A DNA stretch of 64,000 nt. Source: Epiperipatus broadwayi (taxonomy: Eukaryota > Onychophora > Udeonychophora > Euonychophora > Peripatidae). How positions within the stretch are numbered: position 1 is the stretch's first letter; each line of letters begins with the position of its first letter. The position numbers and the translations under genes are program-made. The notes under the pieces were generated by a model. It searched no databases. It was not told the origin of the DNA and saw only the letters and a program-made list of their open reading frames with translations. The DNA lies in assembly GCA_028023455.1 (NCBI GenBank), contig JAQFVV010012536.1:2684001-2748000 (forward strand). Reading direction: 5' to 3'. Positions 22,307-37,300 of the stretch are shown here, one piece after another.

Positions 22307-25300
22307 GTAATTTACATATTACTTCTGTAGTTGTAAATAATGTAATATACTTTACTATATATTTTAATTTTTAGATACTTATTCTGAATCGTACGTAATA
22401 GGTTTTAACAATTTAGAACATAATATAGGCAGAAGATTAGCTTCGACTAAACTATATTATTTTAATATATAGCTTTTAAATGCCATTGAATGTTTATCAA
22501 AAATTATATTATAAACTGGCATTGGCTTACATGTATGTGTGTAAATAAATCATAATATATAAATATCACTAGCTGAAAATTCAAATAGTAAAATGTTTAA
22601 ATCACCCTCCCAAATATTATATTTTAGCAGCGCCCTCTGTGAGTAAATATAAAATCTGAATTTCAAGCATCTGACTCAAAAGGATATTCTCTTGAACCAC
22701 ATGCTGCAACAGTGTTATATATTGAAATTCAGACCTATTCAGAGCTTGAAATTAAATTAGCAACGATCTTAAACGTTTAACATTTGGGAGAATTATTTAA
22801 ACATTTTTCGATTTCGATTTTCAGCTAGCGATGTGTGCCAAGATACTTATGTATTTATGTTGGGAGTTAGAAAAGTTTCAAATGACTAATGTTGTAATCT
22901 TTTGTTTGAATAGATCTGGATTTCAATATATGACATCAATGCAGCATATAATTCAAGAGGATATTCTTTTGAATTGGCTATTTGAAGTTCAGACTTTATA
23001 CTTATTCATGGAGGGTTTTGCTGAAATGTCGTAATATTTGGGTGGTTGATTTAAATATTTTTCTCTTTGAATTTTTAGCTAGAAATATACATTGGGATAT
23101 TTTCTTATATATTTCTGTTGGGAGATAGCAACATTTAAAATGACTAATGTTGCAGTCTCTCTTTGTATATTTATCTTGGATTCTTTCATAAGTTTGAATG
23201 GAAATTGGACCTCTGTGACAAACATATCACATATGGAGGTAAAGGATATATTTAAAATCAAGAAAGGATACATATGAAATGTGCTATATATATATATGCA
23301 TTATTTAGGTGCTGAAAGTTAGCGATAAAAAAACGGATTTCCATCCCATATATTTGAAATGCTCAAGATAATTTTTTTAAATATGTATAAAGGTTTATTT
23401 AATGTTTTATTTTGTGTGATTCACATAATGTTAATAAATAATTCTAACAATTTTATACCATTTAAACAAAAAATATTATTTATCAAATTTTATTGAAGTG
23501 CATGGCTTCATACATAGGTAAATCAAGATATAGTCTTGAGAAAAAGTTTAAAGAGAATCAATTATTATATAAATATATAAAAAGTGAGGGAAAGAGAAAC
23601 TATAATAAAAAATATTAAGGAGACAATTTTCATAAATAGAAATAAAATATTTATAATCAATCAACAATCTGCTAATTATATAATGTAAGAATCTTGGGAT
23701 ATGATTTGATGTTTACTTCCACTATATTTGAATTAAATAACAGTTGAAGAAGGTTAAGAGATTAACTGAAAGTACTTCTATGTTGTGTTATAGTTTTTAT
23801 AAATATATTATAACCATTATTTTTAATTAGTTTATTTATTTCATAATGGTCATTATATATACATATTTACACATTGTAACAGGTTAAGCAGGAGACTGTG
23901 CAGGTATATTTTGTTGAAGCCCCACATTTGGGAAAACCAAATTATGTAGTGACAATGTATGAATAATATCATTCTTTTATATATATATATATATATATAT
24001 AAAAGCATGAATGATCATAGAAATTATTTATTTATCCTAACTTGCAACCATTTCTGAATGATAATAGAAATTATTTATTTATCCTAACTTGCAACCATTT
24101 CTAATTTATAAGAACCATACAAATTAAGATATTTTACCCTTGGTCCATTAGTTCTTGCAATAAGCACAACAGAATTATTGATTATGAAACAATTTTGAAT
24201 GTTATGTTGGTAATAATAAAAGAATACATAATGAAATTGTACCATAAATGCTAAATAATATCTGGTACTCACAAATATTCATCAAACTCAAAATAAAATA
24301 ACTCAATAAATGAGAACAAGAATAAGGACCACTATGTGAATATTGACAATATAATTTTATTTACAAAATATACTTGAATAAAATATAATACAAAATTGAT
24401 TAATGATTAACCAAATAAATAAACAATAATAAACTAGATAAATAAGTACCTGATTTCATTACATCTGAAACTTTCATTTTATCTAAACAAAGAGCTTTGC
24501 TAACTGCTCAACAAGCTTTTTAATAAATGCTTAGCAAGAGAAAGCATTTAAAATATCTCTATCAGAAACCACACCCAAATCCCAGACCAATGGTTTTGTC
24601 CTTTGGCACTCCTCAGTGAAGCACTAGGGTAGTTTCAAACATTAGATCTAAAAATACCAATCCAAAGCCAGCATTTATCTAAGAATTAACCATTGAGTAG
24701 AAAATCTGAAATTTTCAGACACTTAAATGTCTCAAAATCCAGCTATCTAACTGAAATAGCTGTATGGGGCCGAGAGATCTTCAGCCAAAATATATTAGTA
24801 ATCTTAGCAATATAACATCACTTAAGACTAAAAGCAAAGACTATAAATAGTCAATAAAATATAAAAAATAGACTCATATATCAGATCTAGTGTATGAAAC
24901 TACCTACCATCTCACTGAGGAGTGCCAAAGCATAAAACCATCGGTCTGGAGTTTCAGTGTGGTTTCTGGTAGAGAGATATTTTAAGCGCTTTCTCTTGCT
25001 AAGCATTTGTCACAAAGCTTGTTGAGCAATTGGCAAAGCTCTTTGCTTATATTTTACGAGCTTAAAAAAAGAAGTGGGGTCATGTGATATATGATTCTAT
25101 TTTTTATTTTTCATTTTATCTATCTTAAAAATTTTTATTCAAATATTTTTATCTAGAATTTTACTTCTATATTCTTTTACGAAGAATAAAAATAAATATA
25201 TTGAAAAAAAGCAGTGAACAAATCTATTGAAGCAGTCGGATCTGAGTTCGATCCTAGCTTCATGACATCTAGCCATAAGCTCACTTCAAACCCTAGTACT

Positions 25301-28300
25301 AACCTTAAATTTCTGATGCAGTGGGACTTTATACGTTCAATCCACGCTAATTTCCATAAAGAATAACTTATTTCATAAATGCGTATTAAAATTAATTAGT
25401 TTCAGATTTAAATTGATCAATTCTATTAATAAATTCATGATAGAATTATTCATGAATTTATATATATTATAACTGCGTGGATTGTGCGTATATATTTGTA
25501 AATATTTTTAAATATATATAATTGTTCAAAAGTTTCATTGCGTCGGGAATGCTTGTTTTTACTTTTAAATAATTTGTTACATTTTTAGTGATTAAAAGCT
25601 ACATTCTTTCGATAAGCTTTCAGATTTCCCCTTTCCAAAACAATGGTTAAAGTTTTATTAATTAGAAAAAAAGATAAGTATTTAAAGTGTAAGGATTTCC
25701 TAATTAAAATCATTTTTCTGATTTTAAGAATTCATTTTCTAATTAGAAAATGAATTCAAGTTAATGAGTTTGAAAACCTTATCGAAGGAATGTATCTAAC
25801 AACAACCAGTAAATTTTGTAACATTGATAATGAAAGAAGGGCTAGCCCAAAGGCATCAAATACAGCATATGTAGCTCTGAAAAGTTTAGAGGGAGGAAGC
25901 CATCTTTGTTGTAGAGAAGTGCAGTGAACTCTATGCATTTAAAAATCATAAATTTAAATAGTGTTTCGATCATGGTGAAGGGCTAAAACATCAGGAATCT
26001 GGCTATGGTTCCTGAAGTCCCCTGAAGGTCTTCAATGAAGCTGCTGAATCTTTTCCGGACCAATCATGCTGCTAAAATTGTGAAAATTCATTAAAATACT
26101 GTTCAAGTAATCGGCCAAATGCATGCCTATGTTTTCCTCACCCGGACGTGTAAACTAAGGATCCAGCCCGGAAGAAATGGGTAATATATTTCCATAATGA
26201 ACCTTAAACTTTCTGGCCAGTTTCCAAACTTTACTTTACACTCCCTTTAAGAGCTCTTTTTATTCTATAAATGTAATACTCTGTGTAAACCCTTTTATTT
26301 ATGCTATTTTAAATTATGTCATAATTCTAAATCTCTAGTCCTTAGATTTAATTCTCCTTTCTTACGATGGCGGTTCATTTATTATATTATATATATATAT
26401 TTGTGTGCTTTATTAATGTCGTTTATTTTTAATTATATGCCAATAATCTTTCGACTCAATGAGCTTCTTTGTCCCATTTGTTTTGTGCAAATAATATAAT
26501 ATTAAGTCTGATAGTAATTCTGGCCCATTAGAACTAGGTTTATACAGTTCTATCAATCATCGAGTTGAAAGAAATGATTAAATGTTTGTTATTTTTATAA
26601 TTGGCTAATAATAAATTATTAGCTCCGTTTCTCACCTATGTCCCCAGCTCCTATCTAATTTACAAATGTTTATATATCCACATAATGTTAAAAAGCTATT
26701 TTCTCATTTCACTAATGCGTATTTATTCACATATAATATTAAAACATGTTTTTATTTTTGCAAAAGGGCTGATAAAGGAATCAAATACATTCTAATTCAG
26801 ATTGTTTTCACTGTCTATTAATATTCAGGAGGGGCACGATATTTGGGGCATGATTAATATAATTTTATAATGCTTTAAATAGTTTTAGTTAAAAGCTCGT
26901 TTGACTTTAATTAAATTGATCAAGTCATCACGTAGAGCATTCTATCACTGGGTTTTATTTTTCAAATGGTGACTAGCAAGTCATCATCTTCAACGTTGCT
27001 GGTGTAGGGCTATCTTTCATTTCGTTAGGCTTATCGGTGATAATATTTCTGTTATTTTAAATTATCGAGGAAGAAAGCACTTCCTCCTCTGCTCATATTA
27101 TATTTGGAACACCAAAGGCTTGTAGTTACGACTTGGCCTGGCTTTCCCGTATTCCCATCTACTTAAAGGGCATAAGACTTGTCAAATACAAGCCGCCATA
27201 CTACTTTTAAATCACCTCTCCTTAAAGGGCAGTAAGACTTGTGAAATGCAAGCCACCATAGGACTTAGATCATCGACCAGCCATTGTCTTTTAATTTCAT
27301 TTTATAGCTCATAATTCGTCAGCACCATTGCCTCTCTGTTCCAGTAAAGCCCACTCTGATGCTCGTAATTCGTGACGAAGTGATTTCAATTAAAGTCAAA
27401 CAAATTCTCAGTTATATCAAAGTAAATAAGTTTTCTAATAAGGATGAAAGTTATGCTCTAAATACGTATCTTGCTCTTCATGAATGGATTTGCAAATGTG
27501 AAAATAAATCTCACATTCTTCTGTATAAAATAAGAATCATAATTTCCTTTACAACTGAATATCTTTATCTGCCTTTAGTTTCTTGTTGGGGGCATAGACA
27601 TAGAATTCCATAATATTGCGTAATACTCGTTGGCATATAATAAGGACTGCCACTCTTATTATAATTATAAGCTCTGTTAAAGGCTAGAGGTGATTAATAT
27701 AATCTCATTGAAAATTCAAACAAAACTATTACTATTATTATTAAATATTTTATAAACATATGTGGTTTCTTATTTCCTAATTCTCTTATTCGATAATTAT
27801 TTTAATGTTAATGCTCGCTGTCTGTGTTGGCAACCCAAACATATACATATGATTCGATTTAAAATTATCTTTAGTTAATTTATTCTCCGATATTAGTGTC
27901 AGTTCAGGGGTCTCTAATCCTCACCAACCGTTGAGCTAGTTTCTTGGTGCATAGCACTGTGCCATCGATTTCTACTAATCTGAGCTGGTGAGTTGGGTTT
28001 GAATTCAGTTTGGTTCAGCTGAGTTTGGATCCGACTTGCAGTTTAGGTGGTGGACGTTTTTCGACCGGTACACTATATACTACTACTCAAATTTATATAC
28101 ACCTGTAAGATGATACCTGATAATATTTGTAGATTAGTGCATGTTATTTTGATCATGCATTCCACTTATTAATCATTCATTTATGTTTGTCATCTAAAAC
28201 ATATGTTGATTTATTAAATATTTCATTTACAAACTTGAGCAGAAATTTTATATGATTATTTCAAACTAATATCAATAATTACAATAGTTTTTATAAATTA

Positions 28301-31300
28301 TCTGGAATGAATATATATCTCAAATATTAAAGTGAGAAACATTTTTATACTATCAAAAACATATATATATATTCCTCACTTTGCTTTTATATGAAATATT
28401 TTCTTTATCTTTTACTTATCATATAAAATAATTATTCTTATATTAATCAGCAACATTGTTGTGGCTAGTACATATCACAAATAAAATCTCTCTTTCTCTA
28501 AAGTTTACACAGCGTATACAGTAATACATCTGTCATAAAATGCTGAAGTCTTCAATCACTAACATAAAAGTTAATATAATCTTAGATGTACTTTCTTTAA
28601 TGATTAATCAAATGAATAAATAAATTATAAGGTCATTTTATAATAAATCTGAACCAACTGACTAGTGTTGGTTTAGCATGAAATATGTATATTGGTGATT
28701 ATTTATCTTTTCAACATGTGTGTGATCAAGGGTATCAGCAGTGTGAGATAGCCTGGATAGTTGAGGGTCGTGTGAAAGTCTGAGTTCAAACCCCCTGCAT
28801 ATTACAGATATAAGTGCAGGTATGAAAAAGCCTGTTCTGTGAGGGGGGAAATTTTCATATTTTAAAAATATGTATCCAGTTTTATGGAATAAAGTTTATT
28901 TTACTCAAGGAATAATGTTATTATTCTGATATTTAAAATTTGATATATGTATTTAGATTTTGCAGATGATATAGTTGTTTTTGCAAATAATGCTTCAGAG
29001 CTGCAGGAAATGTTGCAGGAGTTATCAGATGAAAGTATGTTAAAAAAAACTAAAGGAATGTTTAATCGATTTGCTCAAAATATGAAAATAAAGATTGATT
29101 ATGATGAATTAGAAGAAGTTAACAGTTACAAATACCTTGGTCAGATTATTAATACAGATGGAAACATAATGGATTAAATTAATCATAGAATTAAACTTGG
29201 TTGGAGTGCTTTTGGTAGAAATAACTTGATACTAAATGGAAATATGCCTATGTGTTTGAAAAGGAAGGTTTTTAACGTGTTTTACCGGTTCTTACTTATG
29301 GATCTGATACTTGGACACTTAATAGAAGAGCAATACAGAGACTCCAGACCACTCAAGGAAGTATGGAGAGATGCATGTTGGGAGTAACAAGAAGAGATCG
29401 AAAACGCAATATATGGGTAAGAGAATAAACAGGTGTTACTGACTTCATTGAAAAAAATTAAAAGATTGAAGTGGAGTTGGGCTGGACATATTACTAGAAG
29501 AGATGATAATAGATGGACAATTGAAATCTTAAACTGGATTCGAAGAGATTTTAAAAGACCCAGAAAGAGACCACATGTGAGATGGATGGATGAAATAAGA
29601 AAGTGTGCAGGGGTGATGTGGAGAAGAGAAGCTAAAGATCGGAGAAGGTGGATTAAACTTGGAGAGACCTTCATCCTGCAGTGGATTGATAATGGTTGAC
29701 GATGATGGTATGTATGCTTGATTGCTATACATTAGAATATAATAGTAAAAAAAAAACAAATCATACATCATGACGTATTCCAAAAATTAATATTTATAGT
29801 CACATATTTTCTTACATTTATTTATGCTTATTTTAAAGAATATAAATAATATATAAGTTTGTAGCCATTGAATGTGTGTGCTTATTGTTAGTTATTTCTA
29901 TTAAAGCTTACATAATGTCTGTGTATAAAATCAATTAAAACCGGGGTTTTTTTCAGTATATTTTTTTTTTAATATTCTTAGAATCAATTTTCTTTAAAAG
30001 AATAATAATAATAATTAACAAAGAATGAAATAGTATCCAATTTAACCTTTACATTTATAATATTTTGAAAGAGATAATGAAAATAATAATAAAATAATGT
30101 TGGCCTTTATATTATTCTTTTTACAAAGGACATTATTAAGAATTGTTCGTCCATTTTGCTAAAGTCGAATATTTGCTTTCTTCTGGCCCGTTGAGATTCA
30201 AGAGAAGTGCTTCTAATGGCATTGTTTTCTGATTAAAGTAATTATTACTTGGATTTGTTTCTCCTAATATTTTACGCATTATTTTCACACTAGAATAATT
30301 AGCAAATTAATTATATTATGAGAAAGTTACAAATTTTAAGCTAGTCGTCAATGTCTCTAATTTCTTGGAAATACAACTGATGAGATAAAAGCATATTTTC
30401 TTCCCTTTCTTCCTTGTACTTTAGAAATTTATTTTGTTCATAAATCACCTACCACCCCCATCCCATATAAGTATTTGTTTTATTTTCAGTCCTTAGGACA
30501 AAACGTTGCTGCTACTTCACACTACAACATTCTAGATTTTTTTCCCAGCATTCTTCACATATCCTGTTAAAATCTAAACATTTCTCTTAGCATTCATAGC
30601 ATAGCATTCTATTCATCAAAACTGATTACTGTAAATAAATAAATTGTACATACTTACGTGATGCATATCTGCATGCAGATATGTTTGCTTCATGTTTGTT
30701 CAAACCTAAAACTATTTCCCAGCGTATGGTATATATTTCTATATATTCGCACACACTAGTATATGCATGCACATGTGTGTACAATTTAGACATCTTTAAA
30801 AGTTATTTAAATTACACCTTGTTTAAATTGAATTTAAAAAGGAAAAAAAAGTATTTTATTAGAAAAAGAGCATGATCAATTAAGTAATAGGAGTGGAATC
30901 TATTTCATACAATGGGAGATAGGCCAGGTAATGGAGACAAGCCATTACTAAAGTTATATAAGTGCCTTATTTCCAAATCTGGGGAAACAGTTGGACAAAA
31001 GAGTTACAATTTAACACATTTAAGCATCTACACATATTTTAAGGTATGAAATAAGGAATAGAAACAAAGATCAGGAAACCTATGTGGCAGCATGAAGGAC
31101 TGCGGAAGTAAAATTAAGGTGGAACATTAATTAGAGAACATTAAAGTGAAATCCATCAAGAAATTCACAAGATGCGATCCAGGTATATGAGAAGAATATA
31201 TAAGAGAAAAATGAGGCATTGTTATAGATGATCAGCTAAGTTATTCTGGCATATTTTTTAGAAATTATTAATAAAAAAAAATATTATTTATTGAAGATTA

Positions 31301-34300
31301 ATAGAAGTCATTTATTGAAAGACCATATAAGAAGACTCTGATTAAAATATATGAAATGTGTGCAGTGCCTGCGACCATGTGTGAGTAGTCAGCCATCCGC
31401 TTCCCCTTGGTCATCAGGCAGTGGGCATCCCGAAGTTGTATCCTTTATCGAGATCCAGCACCTCCCATTATCACCATGACAACCCCTACATTCAAGAAGC
31501 CATTCAATAGTCTGCTAAGAAGGAATTTTGAAGACGTTCATCATCCAGCTGGCATTATGTCTTAGATCATGTAACTCTAATTAATTATATATATTTTATG
31601 TTTATTTAATATTTTATATGTTGAGGTTTTACTGCCTTTAAATATTTGATGCAACAATTATTAATTTATTTATTTGTTGTATTTTATCTTATTTACGGTC
31701 ACTTGAATGATGGAGGGAATTAAAATTAAATATAGAGGTGTTTATGTTTCCCTGCCCTGAGTGTTCCCCTGGGACAATGCAAGTTTGGGAAGACACCCAG
31801 TTTTAAAACTCTGAAGGCATTAAAATAAATCATAAATAGATTTTTTTCTTATCACCATATCCACCCACCCCCATCATGTCAAGTAAAATGTCATGATTAC
31901 AGTTCTGAGAAATCATATTTTCTGTTACTGAAGGATGGAGAGTGCTTAGAATTTAATTAGATCTGTAATATTTAGAAACCATGTTTGCCTATTATGATTA
32001 ATCTAAATGTCAATTTATACTTAAATTTATGTGTAATGAAAATATATATGTAAATATATTATATCGATCACCTTACCTTGCACGGTAGAATAAAGATGAT
32101 CCTATTTATAGTTTCAGTTTTATATTTTACGAATGGAAAAATAAATTTAATAATTCCTCAGCATTATCTTCAAGGGTCTATCACACGATGGCAATATTGT
32201 AATATTATCTAAACATCTGTACCACATTATCTAAATATGCTATATGATATGTAAATGAAAACACTCATTGTTGATATGTAATGTAAACATGCCACAAGCT
32301 ATCAGTCGCAATATAAATGATAATACTCCTCATATATCTTATGTTATCATATTAAAGACTTTAAGCTAAGATTTATCAATGAATATTATTTATGAGTGGA
32401 TGATGAGTCTATTTTAACTCTTTGTATTTATCCAGGAAGATCTTAGTTAATAAAATAAATTCATGATATTTTGTAGTATGGGTAGAAGGGTTATCTTATT
32501 ATTATTATGCTTACATATTTGCTTTCCTGTTCTCTGACTTTGCTGTTTTGATTCATCATCATCATTATATCTTTGTTACCACTGTATCTCTTGTATGGTT
32601 CACATGTCATATGGTCACACTACATAAGGACAGACCAGACGCTGCATGCTCAGTTTCTTAATCCATGTATTAGCACTGGTCTAGGTTCCACGGGGAACTG
32701 GGGACTTTTTGTGACTCCAAATCCTAGGTTTAGCACATCTTTGCTCTCTCCTCTGGAATGGGCTCATGGTCAGAAGCAGATGCACCTCTGCGACCAGGGA
32801 CATCAATTCTTAGAGATGAACTATCACCAAGCCAATCTTAAATCCTATCAGTACTCAATGGATAGTGATTATAATGAGAGTAGAACCGTAATATTTAAAT
32901 TATTCATTTACTTTAATCTTCACCTATGTGTGTATGTATGTTCCTGGATGACTGGAGAATCAAACCTGTGCACAATGGCCCTTGTCATAATCTACTTTCA
33001 TTAATTAGTATCTTAAAGACATAATGATTGATAGTTATCAGTTAAGATTAATCATTGTTTAATTTGGCCACATACTAATATGTAAACTACCATTACTTCT
33101 GTCCATAATAATGTAAAAGCCAGTGAAATTGTTTTATTAAATTAACTTGTATGCTACCTATTCATTATATTCAATCCTATAATCAACTTGTATTATTATG
33201 ATTAATTAGAAGTGTGTTTTCTATATGTTGGAACCATAATATACTATATAGAATTAAAATAAAATACTAGTTTTCTACTTCACCTTTGAGTAGTAAGTAA
33301 TTTAGATTGTGCTTTATGCAAAAAAGTGAAGCTCATCTCAATCTTATTATAAAGTTATCTGGCTAAGCACTTTCAGAGACCTTGAGTCTCCATAATCATA
33401 GCCTACTTTTAACTGAAGTTTAGCTGTGGTTTATGTTTCTGGAGATTGCAAAGCACGATTCTTTCCAGTTTATTGCACAATTGTCATTTGCAATAATGCA
33501 CGCCTCTTTAATTTTTTGTTTCATATCATTCCATTCAGTGCATAGTGCCCTTGCCATAGCAATAAACAATACCAAAAACAAAATACCTTCTGATCAAATA
33601 GCCAAGCAGTTTATAAAATTTCATGCCCAACCAATGGATGTAGAGTGGCGTATTATTGTGGAGACCCGTGCCAACATTACAACAAGAACATCTCAACATC
33701 ATTATTTGTACAGGAGAGCTATAAATAATGATGAAAACAGATCCATATTCTTCAAGCACCAAAAAACAACAGGCCATGGGTTCTAACCCACTATGGCAAG
33801 GGCACTATGCACTGAACAGAATGATATGAAATGAAAAATTAAAGAGGCGTGCTTTATTGCAAATGACAATTGTGCAATAAACCGGTAAGAATCGTGCTTT
33901 GCAATCTCCAGAAAATGGTCATTATAAAATTTGCATAAATTTTACATAAACCACAGCTAAATTTCAGTTAAAAGTAGGCTATGATTATGGAGACTCAAGG
34001 TCTCTGAAAGTGCTTAGCCAGATAACTTTATAATAAGATTGAGACAAGCTTCACTTTTTTGCGTAAAGCGCAATCTACATTACTATATAGAATTAAGTAT
34101 ATTGTTAAGTATTAAAAATAGGCATTCTAAGCTTTGAATCCAATCCATAGAAAGTCATGTCTAGACACATCAATAAAATGAATATAAAAGTCTAATTTAG
34201 TAATATACCTAAATAGGGTTATGATTAATAATGTAATCTCAATATGTATAATTGTGCACTAAGATGTACCGATTCTGAGTCAATAGAAGAACCCTGAGAG

Positions 34301-37300
34301 TTTCTGTCTGTACCCTGAGCTAGGTCATGCTGTAAGAAGTAGGGAAGCTGTGTGACATCAAGGATGTTAATTAGGTAGTTGAGACTAGGAAGCCTAGGTT
34401 GGGGTTTAAACTCAGGATCATGGGGGTAACTCTGTGTCTGCTGGTAGAGAGTCTCTGCTTGATCTTTCAGTATTGTTGACTGATTATACAATCTTGACCA
34501 TTACAATACTATCTTTTCTTTTAAAAAAAATTATTAATCAGAATGATTCATTTATTTATTATTGTTGTTTTTGTTTTTTTTGAAAACTTTTAAATAAATA
34601 TGTTAATGTGTGTGAGAGTTTTCATTTATTCAACACCTACACTGCACTGCCATGCTTTTTATGACTAAGTTTCCTATCCATAATTAAGAGTTATATCATT
34701 ATTTTAGCAACAATTATTTATCTATAAAAAAAATTCTAAAAATTAATTATCTTAAAGAAAAACTAATTAAATAATATAAATTATTTTATTTTATTTTGTT
34801 TTTTTATATTATTCTCTACCTTACTAAATTATCATTTAAGTTAATGGATTCACTATATATATATATATATATGAGGAGGGGGCAAAAAAAATAACCAGTA
34901 TCATTCTCTGGTTAGTGTGCCTGTTGTCATACATATTTCTGCTACTACATATCTCTTGTGGGGAACCCATCTACTTCAATCTGCCAAATGTCATAACCAT
35001 GTGAAATCATAGTGCCATATGCACATTTTTTTTGTAAAGTGAGTTTCGTGTATTTTTCGATTTATTGTAAGGGCTGAAAACTTGGAATAATATGAAATGC
35101 TGTTTTCTTTTAGGTAAAACAGCAAGAAAACAGTTGTAGTGCTGAACCAGCACTCATCAGTCAATTTAGATTATCATCTTCCACACATACATATAAACAG
35201 TGCTCAGGTTATATTAAGATAGAAAATCTTCATACTTTAATGGACAGACTTCAAACTACTCCACCCATATATGATAATAATATTAGCATCAGCAAGGGCT
35301 TTGAATATTCCATCATCAGATTTACAATGATATGGATGGCTGAAGAATTGGAGGGTGGAGTAGATTGAAGCCTGTCCATTAAATTATGAAGATTTGCTAT
35401 CTTAATATAAACTGAGCAATGATTATATGTATGTGTGGGAGATGATCCGAGCCAACTGATGAGTGTGTTCAGCACAAAATAGTTATATTGGAGATAATTT
35501 ATCTTTTTTACATATATGTGGTCATGTGTGTCGATTATATAAGATGGAGTGGGTGACTGAAGTGAACTTGAAAGTCTGTGTTCAAAACCCCCTGTAATTA
35601 AAACATATTATAAATAAAAATAAAACATGAAAATTCAAACATTGCAATAAACAAAATGTATTATTCATTTTTAGAAAATATTGAATATAATTATTTTTTA
35701 ATAAAAATTATCTATGAAATATCTTTATTTGAAATTTTTAATAGATTTCTTTTCACATCTTCAGTCATTAAAATAAATAGTAAAATATTATTTATTGATT
35801 GATATTTTATATCATCTTTGATTTAGAATAAGAAGTTGATAACATTTAAAAGACAAATTAAAGAATACATCACTCTAAATCAATCAATTTTTTAACTGAC
35901 AAATGAACAAAAACAACCAATTAATCATCGAAACATTATTACGATTTAAAAAATCATTAACCTATTTCAAGGTAGACGTAGATATTCGGAATCCTTTCTA
36001 TGCAATCGCAATCCGTAAAACAAATAATTTTTAATTCTCAGTAGAAAAATGTTGGCTAATATTAGCAGTTCAATTCGAACTAATCAATTACTCAATTGCA
36101 AAACAACTTGAAAATAGACCATTTAAAAGAAATGATAAATGTATGTACAAAATTGAAGGGGGAAAAAATCTTAAATTATAATGATCAATGAAGGAAACCA
36201 TTCATTTTACAGCAAAGACATTTGTACTTAAATGTTTACAAAATAAGACTTGCTAATTACTATAATAGATTACCGAGAAAGGTTAATAAAACAATACATC
36301 AAATAATTGACTGAAATGAATGTTAACTACAAAATATCCTATTGTAAATGAAGCGAAAATAATTTATTTGCATGTACAGATTAGTAATCAAAGAACTTTA
36401 GAAAAGAACTATTTTATAAGTCTAATTGATAAAATCTCTATTAATTATTGTAATCTGTTTACTTTTCACTTGAGACTTTTTTTAATCATCATCATCATTT
36501 TCAAACTCAATCCATTGCAAGGAGAAGACCCTTCCAAGTTTAATCCAATTTATTTGAACGTAGGTTCTTCCACACCATAAAACATTTTCTTTATTTCATT
36601 GCTCTATCTCACATTTTGTCGCTTTCTAGATCTTTTACAATCTCTTGAGATCTAGTCCAAGACTTTACCTTACATCTATTACAGTCTTTTCTAACAATAT
36701 GTCCAGCCCATCTTCATTTTAGTCTGTTTTTATCCCACCCAAATATTTTATTTTTGATCGCTTCTTATTACTCCTACCCTAAATATTTCCATATTTTGTT
36801 GAATTGGCTGAAGTCCTTATATTATTCTTCTGTTAAACATAGGTTAATGAAAACTAATTTGCTCTCAGTGTTTTCCTAAAAGTTTGTGATGATGGTGTTT
36901 TAGTTGTATTTATTGTTTAGACTATTTCCATCATCTAATATGAATATTGAATGTCTTTAGAAAAAATTAACTTTATTTAAAAATTTCAAATACATTCAAC
37001 TGTTACACTCACATTAGACGATGGAAATAGTCCAAACAATAAACTTATCTAATTTGCTCTCAGTTTATAATTCACAGAAAAATATGAAATTCTGTTTTAA
37101 CATTTGAGCTTATATTGTCTTGAATAAAAGTTTTATCTTTACATCAGTGTTATCTTGTCCTTCTAGGTAATCACGTATTTACTTTGCTATAATATCATGA
37201 CGTTTCTATGCGCTGAATTTTATGTTTACAATGTGTTTCATTTTTTGACTGAAAATTAGAAAAGTCAACGCATAGCACTGGAATGGGTAGGGGGGGCCTC

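Noticed and set aside
22831-23277. Overlapping frames on both strands as intron-nested genes
   Set aside because: They lie in a foldback/direct-repeat region and have no domain similarity.
32573-33004. 143-codon open frame, one of the longest in the window
   Set aside because: No recognisable domain, motif, splice context or codon pattern; it contains low-complexity and hydrophobic stretches typical of chance frames in AT-rich DNA.
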